Assembly: GCA_023511625.1 (NCBI GenBank)
Contig: JAIMBD010000003.1
Location: forward strand, 186,001-250,000
Direction: 5' to 3'
DNA: 64,000 bases
Source: Bacillota bacterium
GTDB lineage: Bacteria; Bacillota; Sulfobacillia; Sulfobacillales; Sulfobacillaceae
Made by a program: the position numbers and the translations under genes. Each line of letters opens with the position of its first letter. Positions within the stretch are counted from its first letter, which is position 1. This document shows positions 44,234-52,768 of this stretch, piece by piece. Below the pieces are notes generated by a model. It ran no database searches and had not been told where the DNA came from. It saw only the letters and a list, made by a program, of their open reading frames with translations.

Positions 44234-45124
44234 GTGGAAGAACCGCGGCTCGAGTTGGTGCGGGCGCGCAGCGAGGATGGGTATGAACTAGAAGGCGCCG
44301 CTTGGGTGCCCAGAAGTCCGAAGGGCCCGGCCTACATCCTGATTCACGGCATGGCCGGGCGGTTTTACTCGCGGACTCTGGTCGAGTTGGCCCAGGGATT
44401 GGCAGGAGTCGGCCATCCTGCCGTCAGCGGACACACCCGCGGCCATGATTTCGGCGCCCTCATGACCCGACGGGGGGGAGGGCTCGCGCTCGGCGGGGCC
44501 GCGTTCGAGGATGTGACGGAGGCGCCCTACGACGTCGGCGGGTGGGTGGACTGGGCCGAGGCGCGCTGGCCCGGCTGCCCGCTGGTACTGGTCGGGCACA
44601 GCCTCGGGGGGTTCAAGGTTGCGGTGTACCAAGCGTGGCGCCAAGATCCCAGAGTCCACGGGCTGGTGTTGCTCTCGCCGGCTTGGAGCGGAAGCCCGCG
44701 ATTTTGGCCGCCAGACATTTTCGACCAGGCCCGTGCGGCCGAAGCGGCGTCTGGTCCCTGGACCCTGTTGCCCGTTGCCCGAAGCCCGGTGACGCCGCTC
44801 AGCGCGCGCACCATTTTAAGCCGAGTGCCAGCGGCCTGGCCACGCATGCTGCCGGACCTGGTGGCCGAGGCCGCGGTGCCGGTCCTGGCCACCTACGGGA
44901 GCGAAGCCGACCTCGGTGGGTGGCCAGAGCTCCGCGCCCTTCAGGCGGTCGGAGCGACCGTGCGCTGGTTCGGGGCCACCGACCATCACTACCGGGGCGC
45001 CGCAGAACAGGTGGCCTTCGTCATCCGCCGCTGGTGGCAGTCCCAGGCGCCAGAAGGCTCGCCAACGGCGGCGGGGACTACGAACCCAAAAAAGGAGGCT
45101 CGCGATGAATCGCCGCATCGATGA
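44234..45124 (+). CDS. Alpha/beta-hydrolase
   Basis: 296 residues from GTG 44234, 7 nt after AGGAGG (44221-44226); ATG 44213 is an in-frame alternative. It shows the oxyanion strand ILIHGMAGRFY, the nucleophile elbow VGHSLGG (Ser at about residue 123), VLLSPAW, a DLG acidic region and the catalytic His in GATDHHYRG. The family includes esterases and acyl-peptide hydrolases of the UbiE-neighbour type; the substrate cannot be told. It overlaps the dienelactone-hydrolase gene by 20 nt. Confidence 0.82.
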   Translation: MEEPRLELVRARSEDGYELEGAAWVPRSPKGPAYILIHGMAGRFYSRTLVELAQGLAGVGHPAVSGHTRGHDFGALMTRRGGGLALGGAAFEDVTEAPYDVGGWVDWAEARWPGCPLVLVGHSLGGFKVAVYQAWRQDPRVHGLVLLSPAWSGSPRFWPPDIFDQARAAEAASGPWTLLPVARSPVTPLSARTILSRVPAAWPRMLPDLVAEAAVPVLATYGSEADLGGWPELRALQAVGATVRWFGATDHHYRGAAEQVAFVIRRWWQSQAPEGSPTAAGTTNPKKEARDESPHR

Positions 45125-45830
45125 GACCTTGGAGGGGGTCCGAGTGGTGGGGCACTTGGCCACCCGTACAGACCGGGGAAGACAGCCCGGGGTTTTGGTC
45201 ATGCCGGCCATCCACGGCTTGAGCCCTTACGTGGAAGCCGTGGCCGACCTTCTCAGCCAAGCGGGCTACGCGGCGCTGGTAGTCGACTACTACGACGGGG
45301 GAGGGCCGCCGCCTTTAGGGTCGCCAGAGGAGGTCAATCGGGCGGTGGCTGCGCTGTCGGATCCGCTGGTTTTGGCCAAAGGGCGCGCCGCTGCCCAGTA
45401 CCTCCGCCACCATCCGGACGTCGACGGTACCCGGCTCGGGGCCATCGGCTTTTGCATCGGCGGGATGTACGCCCTGCAGCTGGCTTGTGAGCCCATCGAC
45501 CTTTTGGCGGCGGTCGATTTCTATGGCATGATCCGCTACGACGGGCTTTCCGCCGCAAAGCCGGTGCATCCGTTGGACCGGGTGTCCGATCTGGGGGCGC
45601 CGCTGTTGGCCCACTTCGGCACCGAGGACCACCTGATCCCCCTTGACCACGTCGACGCCCTCCACCAAGCGTTGGCCGCGGCGCGCAAGGTCTTCGAGCT
45701 ATACCGATACCCTGGCGCCGGGCACGCCTTCCACGACTGGACGCGGCCCGGGTACCGGCCGGTGGCCGCGCGGGAGGCTTGGCAGCGCACGCTGGCTTTC
45801 TTGGACTGGTATCTCCAGGGTAGGCGCTAG
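45105..45830 (+). CDS. Dienelactone hydrolase family protein
   Basis: 241 residues from ATG 45105 behind AAAAAAGGAGG. The Cys-Asp-His triad is present: Cys117 in GAIGFCIGGMY, an Asp in FGTEDHLIP, and His in GAGHAFHDW. The N-terminal PGVLVMPAIHGLSP and DYYDGGG strand are typical. Real dienelactone substrates are unlikely outside aromatic degradation operons; members with other ester substrates are common. Paired with the alpha/beta-hydrolase upstream. Confidence 0.9.
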   Translation: MNRRIDETLEGVRVVGHLATRTDRGRQPGVLVMPAIHGLSPYVEAVADLLSQAGYAALVVDYYDGGGPPPLGSPEEVNRAVAALSDPLVLAKGRAAAQYLRHHPDVDGTRLGAIGFCIGGMYALQLACEPIDLLAAVDFYGMIRYDGLSAAKPVHPLDRVSDLGAPLLAHFGTEDHLIPLDHVDALHQALAAARKVFELYRYPGAGHAFHDWTRPGYRPVAAREAWQRTLAFLDWYLQGRR

Positions 45831-45864
45831 GCATGGCGCCGGGGGCAACGAGGAGGTGGCCAAG

Positions 45865-47040
45865 GTGGCCGAAGCCGTGCAGGCGGTGCCGACGCGCACC
45901 GGGCGGTGGGGGTTCTGGGGCCTGACCTGGGCCCATTTTCTTAACGATGGCATGGCCAACTACTTGCCCGGGGTGCTGCCGGTGCTGGCGGCAGTGCGCC
46001 ACGTGCCGGTGGCGTGGGCAGGTTCCTTTATGACGGCACTGCTCTTGGGGCAGGGCCTGCAGCCGCTCGCGGGATGGTGGGCCGACCGGGTCGGCGGCCG
46101 CCGCTTTGTGCTGGCAGGAGTGACGCTTTCGACCTTCAGCGCGGCCCTGGTGGGATGGGTGCGACCGCTCCCGGTCATCTGGGGCCTGTTGTTGCTGACC
46201 GGAATCGGCAACACCTTGTTTCATCCCCAGGCCATGACGGCAGCGCGCACCTTGGCGGGGCGACGCGAAGGGACCTCGATGTCGGCGTTTTTGGTGGGCG
46301 GGGAGGTCGGTCGCGGGATCGGGCCCTTGGCCGCTACGGTGGTGGCCGTGCACTGGGGGTTAAGCCGCCTGTGGCTTTTGGCCTTGCCGCTGGCCGTGAC
46401 TTGGTTGCCGCTGTGGCGGGTGACCCCGTCGGCGCCCCGCCGTCGTCCGGCCGTCGGTGGCATCCACTGGCGCCAACACCTGGGGCCGGCGGCGGCGTTG
46501 GTGGGCTTCGCCGCGCTGCGCTCGGGCGCCACCTACACCGTCGTCACGCTGGCCCCGCTGATCTGGCACCACCGCGGAGGCACCCTGGTAGCCGGAGCCG
46601 GCCTCGTGACGACGTTGATCGGCATCGGGATCGTGGGCAATCTGGGTGGGGGAGTGGTCTCGGACCGGTTGGGACGGGGGGCAGTGCTGCTCGGGTCTAC
46701 GGTCCTGACGGCAGTGATGCTGGCCTTGTTTACCGCCGCCGACCACTTCTGGATCTGGCCCACCTTGGCCCTGTTGGGCATCGCGCTCTTCGCGTCCAGT
46801 CCCGTCACGCTGCTGATGGGCCAAGACATCTTTGCCGAAAATCCTGCGTTCGGTTCGGGAGTGGCTTTGGGGCTCGCCAACGGCATCGGCGCGCTGATGG
46901 TCTTTCCGCTCACCTATGTCGCCGCGCGGATGGGATACGACACCGCCATCTGGGTGTTGGTGGCGATGACGGTGGCCTCATGGCCGCTCGTAGCCTGGCT
47001 CGTGCGCCATCGCGGCGGCGTCAGGCCCAAGCCGGCCTAA
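45865..47040 (+). CDS. MFS transporter, fosmidomycin-resistance (Fsr)-like
   Basis: 391 residues from GTG 45865, 8 nt after AGGAGG (45851-45856), with about twelve membrane helices. It shows LTWAHFLNDGMANYLPGVLPVL, the loop motif GWWADRVGGRRFVLAG and GIGNTLFHPQAMTAARTLAGRREGTSMSAFLVGGEVGRGIGPL (only short parts are diagnostic). The H-F-x-N-D start and FHPQA helix are typical of the Fsr subgroup. The substrate in this organism is unknown. Its stop overlaps the yjbQ stop on the other strand. Confidence 0.85.
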   Translation: MAEAVQAVPTRTGRWGFWGLTWAHFLNDGMANYLPGVLPVLAAVRHVPVAWAGSFMTALLLGQGLQPLAGWWADRVGGRRFVLAGVTLSTFSAALVGWVRPLPVIWGLLLLTGIGNTLFHPQAMTAARTLAGRREGTSMSAFLVGGEVGRGIGPLAATVVAVHWGLSRLWLLALPLAVTWLPLWRVTPSAPRRRPAVGGIHWRQHLGPAAALVGFAALRSGATYTVVTLAPLIWHHRGGTLVAGAGLVTTLIGIGIVGNLGGGVVSDRLGRGAVLLGSTVLTAVMLALFTAADHFWIWPTLALLGIALFASSPVTLLMGQDIFAENPAFGSGVALGLANGIGALMVFPLTYVAARMGYDTAIWVLVAMTVASWPLVAWLVRHRGGVRPKPA

Positions 47041-47444
47041 GGCCGTGGCGTGCCGACGCAGTCCACGCGGTACTGGCGGGTCCTGGGCCCGTCCCACTCG
47101 GCGAAGAAGATCCCCTGCCAGCGACCGAGGGCCAGGCCCCCCTCGGCGATGGGCACGGTGACGGCGGAGCCAAACCACGAGCAGAGGAGGTGTGCGGCGG
47201 AGTTGCCCTCGAGGTGGCGGAAATGCGGCCACGTTGCCGGAAGTTGCTGCTCTAGCCAGCGCAGGACGTCGTCCACCACCTGAGGGTCCCAGTGTTCGTT
47301 GAGGACGACAGAGGCGGTGGTATGCGGGCTGAAGACCAGGCAGAGGCCGTCCTGCACGCCGCTTTGGCGTACGGCGCGGGCCACGTCGTCGGTGATGTCG
47401 ATCCACTGGCGCGGCTTTTGGGTGTGCAGGGTCAAAGTCGGCAT
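47037..47444 (-). CDS. yjbQ: YjbQ/UPF0047 family protein
   Basis: 135 residues on the minus strand. It shows the family core FSPHTTASVVLNEHWDPQVVDDVL and HFRHLEGNSAAHLLCSWFGSAVTVPI, then GRWQGIFFAEWDGPR. E. coli YjbQ has weak thiamine-phosphate-synthase activity; the true role is unclear. It converges with the MFS gene and the two stop codons share bases 47038-47039. Confidence 0.92.
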   Translation of the reverse strand: MPTLTLHTQKPRQWIDITDDVARAVRQSGVQDGLCLVFSPHTTASVVLNEHWDPQVVDDVLRWLEQQLPATWPHFRHLEGNSAAHLLCSWFGSAVTVPIAEGGLALGRWQGIFFAEWDGPRTRQYRVDCVGTPRP

Positions 47445-47497
47445 GACGCCACCTCCCAGAGGCGGAAATGGACCGGCGGAACCGGCGTACAGTCCTT

Positions 47498-47543
47498 ATT
47501 CTACGCCAATCGGGCGGAGGCTCGGCTTTCGGTGTGATAAGCT
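47498..47543. promoter_or_regulatory. Divergent yjbQ / HbpS-like promoter region
   Basis: On the minus strand TAGAAT (47503-47498) lies about 55 nt before yjbQ. On the plus strand an extended -10, TG-A-TAAGCT (TG 47535-47536, TAAGCT 47538-47543), lies 51 nt before the HbpS-like gene. Neither has a good -35. Confidence 0.35.
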
Positions 47544-47594
47544 AGACCCGAAGACGGCCGGGCCGGCGGTCGGCCGGCAAGGGAGGCGCGGGCT

Positions 47595-48029
47595 ATGGCA
47601 TATGGATATGGGATCACGTTGGCCGAGGCGGAGGCAGTGGCCAATGCGGCCCTGGCCGAGGGACGGCGGCAGGGATTTCCGCCTTTGGGGGTAGCCGTGT
47701 TGGACCCCGGCGGCCATCCGGTGGTGGTCAAGCGCGACGACGGCGCCACCTTCTTTCGCATCACTGTGGCATGGGGCAAGGCCTGGGGCGCCTTGGCCAT
47801 GGGGGTCTCGTCGCGGGGGCTCGGGGAGCGTCTGGGGGACCGACCGCTGTTCCTGCAGGCGCTGTCCGACCTGGCAGGCGGCCGTATGGTGCCGGTCGCC
47901 GGCGGGCTGTTGATCTGGCGCCAGGGCCAATTGGTGGGGGCCGTAGGCGTCTCCGGAGCCACCTCGGACCAAGACGAAGACGCCGCCCGAGCGGGGATCG
48001 CCGCCGCAGGCCTTTCCGCCGAGCCGTAG
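47595..48029 (+). CDS. HbpS/GlcG/DUF336 family haem-binding-like protein
   Basis: 144 residues from ATG 47595, behind GGGAGGCGCGGGCT. It shows LAEAEAVANAALAEGRRQGFPPLGVAVLDPGGHPVVVKRDDG, of which short parts (AVLDPGGHPVVVKRDD) are diagnostic, followed by PVAGGLLIW and VGAVGVSGATSDQDEDAARAG. Members include the extracellular haem-degrading HbpS of Streptomyces and GlcG-like proteins. There is no signal peptide, so a cytoplasmic role is expected. Confidence 0.88.
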   Translation: MAYGYGITLAEAEAVANAALAEGRRQGFPPLGVAVLDPGGHPVVVKRDDGATFFRITVAWGKAWGALAMGVSSRGLGERLGDRPLFLQALSDLAGGRMVPVAGGLLIWRQGQLVGAVGVSGATSDQDEDAARAGIAAAGLSAEP

Positions 48030-48069
48030 GCCACGGAGATCGGCACGCCCATTTAAGGAGGCGAAGGCG

Positions 48070-48264
48070 ATGTGGTGGTGGAGACGGCCGCGCATGCCGT
48101 GGTGGGTTTGGTTGTTGGGATTGTGGGGATTCGGGCGCTGGCTTCGCTGGCAATCGCTGACCGCAGGCGAGCGTGAGGCGTGGCGCCAGCACAAGGCACA
48201 GTGGCGAGATAAGGTGCGCCGCACGGTAGCCCTGTGGACCGAGTCTGACGGCGAGGAGCATTGA
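48070..48264 (+). CDS. Small Trp-rich membrane protein upstream of the UbiB-like gene
   Basis: 64 residues from ATG 48070 behind TAAGGAGGCGAAGG. A Trp-rich membrane segment (MWWWRRPRMPWWVWLLGLWG) is followed by a charged cytoplasmic tail (EREAWRQHKAQWRDKVRR). The stop TGA overlaps the TTG start of the next gene. No family recognised; the tight coupling suggests a partner for the UbiB-like protein. Confidence 0.6.
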   Translation: MWWWRRPRMPWWVWLLGLWGFGRWLRWQSLTAGEREAWRQHKAQWRDKVRRTVALWTESDGEEH

Positions 48265-49943
48265 CCACAGGACGCCGCCTCCTGCTGAGCCGGGCCGCCG
48301 CCTTGCGGCGCACCCTTGCCGTCTTGGCACTGGCGTGGACGTTCTGGCGCGATGCCCGCATCTTGGCGCGAATCCGGCGGCAAGGCAGTCCGAAGCGCAG
48401 TGCAACCGAAGCGGCTGTCTGGCAGGCCGCCGGCGAGCGCTTGCGCGATCGGGCAGTGGCCCTGGGGGGTCTCATTATCAAGGTCGGACAGTTTTTGAGC
48501 GCCCGGGCCGACCTTTTCCCCCCCGAGTTTCTCGGCCCCCTCAAGGCGTTGCAAGACCAGGTTCCGGGAGCGCCCTGGGAGGCTGTCGTCCAGCGGCTTC
48601 AGGCGGCCTTCGGTCCGAGCTGGCGGGAATGGCTGACGGATGTCGAACCGCAACCGGTGGCCGCAGCCTCCTTGGGACAAGTCCACCGGGCCCGTCTGGC
48701 CAAAGACGGCCAGCCCGTGGCCTTGAAGATTCAGCGGCCGGGGATCGAGGCCGTGGTGGCGGCAGACCTTTGGGCCCTGGCCGTGGTGGCGTGGGTCCTG
48801 GAGCGGTGGACCGCCGCCGGCCGGCGCCTTGGGCTGATGGATCTGTGGCGCGAATTTCAGGCCATGGTGGCCCAAGAGCTGGATTACGTAGCCGAGGCCG
48901 AGCACCAAGCCATCTTTGCCGACCGCTACGGGTCACGGCCCGGATTGTACGTGCCCAAGGTCTATCCAGCATACACGCGGCGCACGGTTTTGGTGATGGA
49001 ATACGTGGACGGCCAGCGCCTTGAGGCCGAGGCAGACGAAACCCTCAGCCGCCGGTTGGTCGACCTGTACCTCGACCAGCTGTTGGAGGCCGGTTGGGTG
49101 CAAGTAGACCCCCATCCCGGCAATTTTCTCCGCGACGCCGAGGGCCGCTTGGTGTTGCTCGACTTCGGCATGGTGATGGCGTTTTCCCCCGAGGAGCGGC
49201 GCTCCATGACCGAGTTGGTGCTGGCCGCCGTGACTGGAGACGCGGTGGGCGTCGTGGACGCGCTCGACGCTCTGGGATTCGTGCGGCCGGAGGCCGACCG
49301 CGGACTGTTGGCGCGCGCGGTACGGGGGTTGCTTCGGCAGATCGGTCGCCCGGCGCTCCAGCCGGGGCCCGAAACCCAGCGCCTGGCCAACCTGGTCCAA
49401 GAGTTTGTGTACGAAAAACCGCTGCGCTTTCCCGCCCGCTATCTGTTTTTGGGTCGAGCGCTCGGTATCCTCTTCGGCCTTGCGGCCCGCTGGGCTCCAG
49501 ACCTCGATTGGGTCGCGCTCCTGCGCACCCAGGCTCTGCCGCGACTCGAGCGCCTGATCGAGGCCGATACGGCTTGGGCCAAAAGTCTGCGCGATCGGCT
49601 CGAGACCGTCGCCGATCCTGCCGTGGCGGCGCAAATCGTGGCGTGGCTGGAGCAGTGGGTGCGCCGCGGTCAGCGCTGGGCACGCCTACCCGATCGCCTG
49701 GATCGGGTGCTGACGATGCTGGAAGAGGAGGCCCTTCCCACCCGGCCCTACTGGGCGCCGTTGATGGGGCGCCTGGAGCGACTCGAACGCCGCCTGCAGG
49801 CTTTGGTGTGGATCGGCTGGGCCGTGGGCGCGGCGTTGGCGGCTCGTTTCGCGTTGCCGCCGCCCTGGTCGCGATGGGCGTGGGGGGCGAGCGCGGCGGC
49901 CGCCCTCTGGGCGTTGCACAAGACCTTCGGCCGGCGACCGTAG
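48261..49943 (+). CDS. ABC1/UbiB/COQ8 atypical kinase-like protein
   Basis: 560 residues from TTG 48261, which overlaps the previous stop (TTGA). It shows the family KxGQ motif in IKVGQFLSARADLFPPEF, the Ala-rich loop AAASLGQVHRARL, VALKIQRPG, AQELDYVAEAEHQ, the catalytic-loop-like VQVDPHPGNFL and the metal site LLDFGMV. The C-terminus has one or two membrane helices (about 515-555). UbiB/COQ8 proteins have ATPase activity and support quinone synthesis; this group is expected to use menaquinone. It converges with the MFS gene at 49963. Confidence 0.93.
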   Translation: MTTGRRLLLSRAAALRRTLAVLALAWTFWRDARILARIRRQGSPKRSATEAAVWQAAGERLRDRAVALGGLIIKVGQFLSARADLFPPEFLGPLKALQDQVPGAPWEAVVQRLQAAFGPSWREWLTDVEPQPVAAASLGQVHRARLAKDGQPVALKIQRPGIEAVVAADLWALAVVAWVLERWTAAGRRLGLMDLWREFQAMVAQELDYVAEAEHQAIFADRYGSRPGLYVPKVYPAYTRRTVLVMEYVDGQRLEAEADETLSRRLVDLYLDQLLEAGWVQVDPHPGNFLRDAEGRLVLLDFGMVMAFSPEERRSMTELVLAAVTGDAVGVVDALDALGFVRPEADRGLLARAVRGLLRQIGRPALQPGPETQRLANLVQEFVYEKPLRFPARYLFLGRALGILFGLAARWAPDLDWVALLRTQALPRLERLIEADTAWAKSLRDRLETVADPAVAAQIVAWLEQWVRRGQRWARLPDRLDRVLTMLEEEALPTRPYWAPLMGRLERLERRLQALVWIGWAVGAALAARFALPPPWSRWAWGASAAAALWALHKTFGRRP

Positions 49944-49962
49944 TGCATCCCGCCGCGGGCCG

Positions 49963-51234
49963 TTACGCCTGCGGCAGGCGAGCCGGGGCCCGAAACACCG
50001 CCCGGTAGACCCAGACGGCGTCGAGGCTCAAAATGGCAGCCGTGGACAGGAACACCAGAGGGATGCCGAAGGCCGCGCTGACAAATCCGCCCAGGTTCGG
50101 ACCGACGAGGTTGCCCACCATCATGGAGCTCGCGTTAAAGCCGTAGACGCGGCCGAGGAGTGTGGTCGGGGTGTGGCGCCGTATGAGAGCCTGGACCGAA
50201 GGTTGCAATCCCCCGAGGGCCAAGCCCAGGAGAAAGCGAAGGGCCATCAGCTGGTAGGCGGAGCGGACAAACGCCTGCGGGACGTACAGGGCAGCCGCTA
50301 CCACGAGCGACCACCACAGCACGCGGTCCGAGCCGATGCGGTCGGCGAGCCGGCCCAGCCTAGGCGCAGAGAGTACGTTACCGACCCCGATGGCGGCGAA
50401 GGTGGCGCCGGCCAAGGTAGCGAGGTGGGGCGTGTGCGGGTTCAGAAGGTGCACGTAGATAGTCACGATGGGTTCGATGCTGAGGTAGCCCATTTGGATG
50501 AGCATCGTCACCACAAAGAGGGGGATGACGATGCCAGTGGCCGCCAGCTGGCGAAAGAACGGACCAAGCGCCAGGTTGGAGACTTCGGGATCCGGTCGGA
50601 AGCGTTCGTGGACGAAGAAGATGACCAACACCGCGGCCAGCACCTCGGCGGCGCCGGTAAAGAAAAAACAATTGCGGATGCCCACCCATTCCGAAAGGAC
50701 GCCACCGATCAAGGGGCCGACCAGCGTCCCTGACACGGCTCCCGTTTGCAAGGTGCCCAAGGCTCGCCCGGCGTCTTGTCGGGGGGTTTGACTGGCCTGC
50801 AGGGCGATGGCGGCGCCCACGAAGCCCGAGACAGTCCCCATCAAGGCCCTTAAGACCAATAGCTGCCAGACGCTGTGCACCAAGCCCAGACTGGCCATGA
50901 CGATCCCCATCCCCATGCCGGAGCGAATCAGCATGGGTTTTCGGCCCACCCGATCGGCCAGCTTTCCCCAGATCGGTTGCGCCACGGCCGACAGCAGAAA
51001 CGTGGAGCTGTAGACCACCCCCGACCACCGCTCCACGGCCGCCAGCTGGTGGACGCCGAGCTGTTCGATGTAGAGGGGGAGAAAGGGGATCACCAGGTTG
51101 GTGCCGGCCGCGATCAAAAACTCGCCCACCCACAGCACCGCTAGCATCTGCGCCCAATCTGGTCGCTCAGCCCAGCGGGCGGCCACCCTCGGCAGCCGTG
51201 GGGCCCATTTCCGCGATTTTCGAGCTTGTTCCAT
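49963..51234 (-). CDS. MFS multidrug-efflux-type transporter
   Basis: 423 residues from ATG 51234. About twelve membrane helices. Motif A reads GKLADRVGRKPMLI in the first half and GRLADRIGSDRVL in the second; motif C-like GTVSGFVGAAIALQAS and TGAVSGTLVGPLIGGVLSEW suggest a drug:H+ antiporter of the DHA1 type. B. subtilis has a similar MFS gene (ymfD) downstream of ftsK. The promoter -10 ends only 6 nt before the ATG, so the mRNA would be leaderless. Confidence 0.88.
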   Translation of the reverse strand: MEQARKSRKWAPRLPRVAARWAERPDWAQMLAVLWVGEFLIAAGTNLVIPFLPLYIEQLGVHQLAAVERWSGVVYSSTFLLSAVAQPIWGKLADRVGRKPMLIRSGMGMGIVMASLGLVHSVWQLLVLRALMGTVSGFVGAAIALQASQTPRQDAGRALGTLQTGAVSGTLVGPLIGGVLSEWVGIRNCFFFTGAAEVLAAVLVIFFVHERFRPDPEVSNLALGPFFRQLAATGIVIPLFVVTMLIQMGYLSIEPIVTIYVHLLNPHTPHLATLAGATFAAIGVGNVLSAPRLGRLADRIGSDRVLWWSLVVAAALYVPQAFVRSAYQLMALRFLLGLALGGLQPSVQALIRRHTPTTLLGRVYGFNASSMMVGNLVGPNLGGFVSAAFGIPLVFLSTAAILSLDAVWVYRAVFRAPARLPQA

Positions 51235-51240
51235 ACCTCG

Positions 51241-51246
51241 ATTATA
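51241..51246 (-). promoter_or_regulatory. Perfect -10 element 6 nt before the MFS start
   Basis: TATAAT on the minus strand at 51246-51241, then CGAGGT and ATG 51234. No recognisable -35 at 17 or 18 nt. The predicted transcription start falls at or near the A of ATG. Confidence 0.5.
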
Positions 51247-51560
51247 GCCCACGGGGTGGGATCCAGCGTCGGCCGTCCGCATTTGCCTTCTGCGGGCGAC
51301 TTTCCTGCGCACTGCCATTCACAGGGCCGCCCGACGGGCAGCCCGCCCTTTAGGGACGATGGCCTGCCGGGAGCGGCCCCGGCCTATCTGGCCGGCTGGG
51401 GGACGGCAGCGATGGGCCGCCGGGGATCGCGTTTACGGCATCTTTTGACCGAGACCCTCCCACTCAGGTGTCGCCAGACTGCCTCACCTGCCAGGAGGCC
51501 CGAAGCTCGAGGCGCCGATGCCGGGCGCGGGGTGCGTCGAGGCAGGCCCGTGGGCGGCGG
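51247..51560. other. Intergenic stretch with no gene seen
   Basis: 314 nt between two minus-strand genes. Open frames here have no ribosome sites or family similarity. It holds upstream sequence of the MFS promoter and the 3' flank of the molybdoenzyme gene. No T-run terminator was found. Confidence 0.5.
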
Positions 51561-52661
51561 TTACACCGACCATGGGCGGTAGGAACCCAGGAAGGCATCT
51601 TGGGGGTAGCCGCGCACCTCCCAGTACCCCAGCCGATCGTGCCGACCGCAGTCGATCTGGACCAGCCATTTGATCGACTTGTAGCCGTACATGCCGGGCA
51701 CTACCAGTCGGACGGGGTAGCCCTGCGCGACCGGCAAGGGTCGGCCATCCATGGACCAAATCACCAAGGGGTGGAATTGGCGGATCTGGCCTGCGGACAA
51801 GCTCTCGGTATACACGCCGTCCCCGGACAAAAAGCGGACCCAGGGAAACCGTCCCGGATCCCAGCCTGCTCGGCGAAGCAGCTCCGCCAGCTCCACTCCT
51901 TCCACCTGCAAGCCCGGCACGGCCCACCCGGTCACGCAGTGGAACGTAAAGCGGCGGCGAACCCGAGGCATCGCCTTGAGGGCCGCCAGGGACCACTCCT
52001 TTCGCGGTGCGCCGGCTACTGTCCACTTGAGGCGGTACTGGACCGCGGAAATGGTGGGAAAGCCACCGACCACCGTATAGGGGATAAATCCAGGCAGGGC
52101 CTCGATGGGGCCAGATTGGGGCGGAGGTTGGATCAAGGGACCGGTCGCGACCCGCACGAGATCCGGCAGCGCCCCCAAGGCCGGCAGGGACACCAAGGCG
52201 GCCCCGGCCCAACGCAGAAAGCGCCGGCGCGACCACCGCCGACCGGCCGGCGTGGCCGACCTTCGCCGCCGCGGCCGCTGTTGCACCAGATGCCACAGCG
52301 TCCACAGGACCAAGGCGGCGGCAAAGCTGGCGTGTCCTACTGTGGCCAAGGCGTGGACCCAAGTTGGGCCCACCAACAGGCCGATCCCGGTGACACTCAG
52401 TCCCGCAAGCCACGCGAATCCCCAGCGGGCCCAGCCCGCCGATTGGGGGGGCCAGGGGAAAAAGCGCGCCGCCCACCCCACCAAAGCCACTCCGTAGGCC
52501 ATCCCTCCGAGGTCGTGCAGGGCTTGCACCCAGGGCAACGCGCCGCCCAACGCCGTGCGCCAGTTCGGCAAGAACAGCCCGAGCCCGGTAAACGTCAGCC
52601 CGGCCAAGATGGCGGCGTGCCGCCAGTGCCGGCGTCGCCACCGGGACGCCTCCACCGCCAC
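51561..52661 (-). CDS. Membrane cytochrome b fused to a sulfite-oxidase-family molybdopterin domain
   Basis: 366 residues from GTG 52661 behind AGGAAGGAGG on the minus strand. Residues 16-126 form four membrane helices with His at 49, 103, 110 and 124, consistent with a b-type cytochrome. A twin-arginine motif SRRRFLR (144-150) precedes a fifth hydrophobic segment (151-166), like a Tat signal in the middle of the protein. Residues about 190-366 are a sulfite-oxidase/MsrP-type Mo domain with the Mo-ligand Cys242 in FHCVTGW and GMYGYKSIKWL near the end. Separate MsrP and MsrQ proteins do this job in E. coli (repair of methionine sulfoxide); here donor and catalytic domain are one chain. The substrate is unknown. 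Confidence 0.85.
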   Translation of the reverse strand: MAVEASRWRRRHWRHAAILAGLTFTGLGLFLPNWRTALGGALPWVQALHDLGGMAYGVALVGWAARFFPWPPQSAGWARWGFAWLAGLSVTGIGLLVGPTWVHALATVGHASFAAALVLWTLWHLVQQRPRRRRSATPAGRRWSRRRFLRWAGAALVSLPALGALPDLVRVATGPLIQPPPQSGPIEALPGFIPYTVVGGFPTISAVQYRLKWTVAGAPRKEWSLAALKAMPRVRRRFTFHCVTGWAVPGLQVEGVELAELLRRAGWDPGRFPWVRFLSGDGVYTESLSAGQIRQFHPLVIWSMDGRPLPVAQGYPVRLVVPGMYGYKSIKWLVQIDCGRHDRLGYWEVRGYPQDAFLGSYRPWSV

Positions 52662-52739
52662 GGGCCCACCTCCTTCCTGGGGGAACCCCTGCCGAAGAGC
52701 CCGCCGCCGATAGAAAAAGGTCTGGCCTCTTTGCCTGTT

Positions 52740-52768
52740 ACTATAGGCCGCCCGGCAAATCCGGTAAA
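52740..52768 (-). promoter_or_regulatory. Promoter of the molybdoenzyme gene
   Basis: Minus strand: TTTACC (52768-52763), a 17-nt spacer, TATAGT (52745-52740), 79 nt before the GTG. A TAAAGT on the plus strand (52765-52770) overlaps it and may serve the divergent dehydrogenase gene. Confidence 0.55.
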
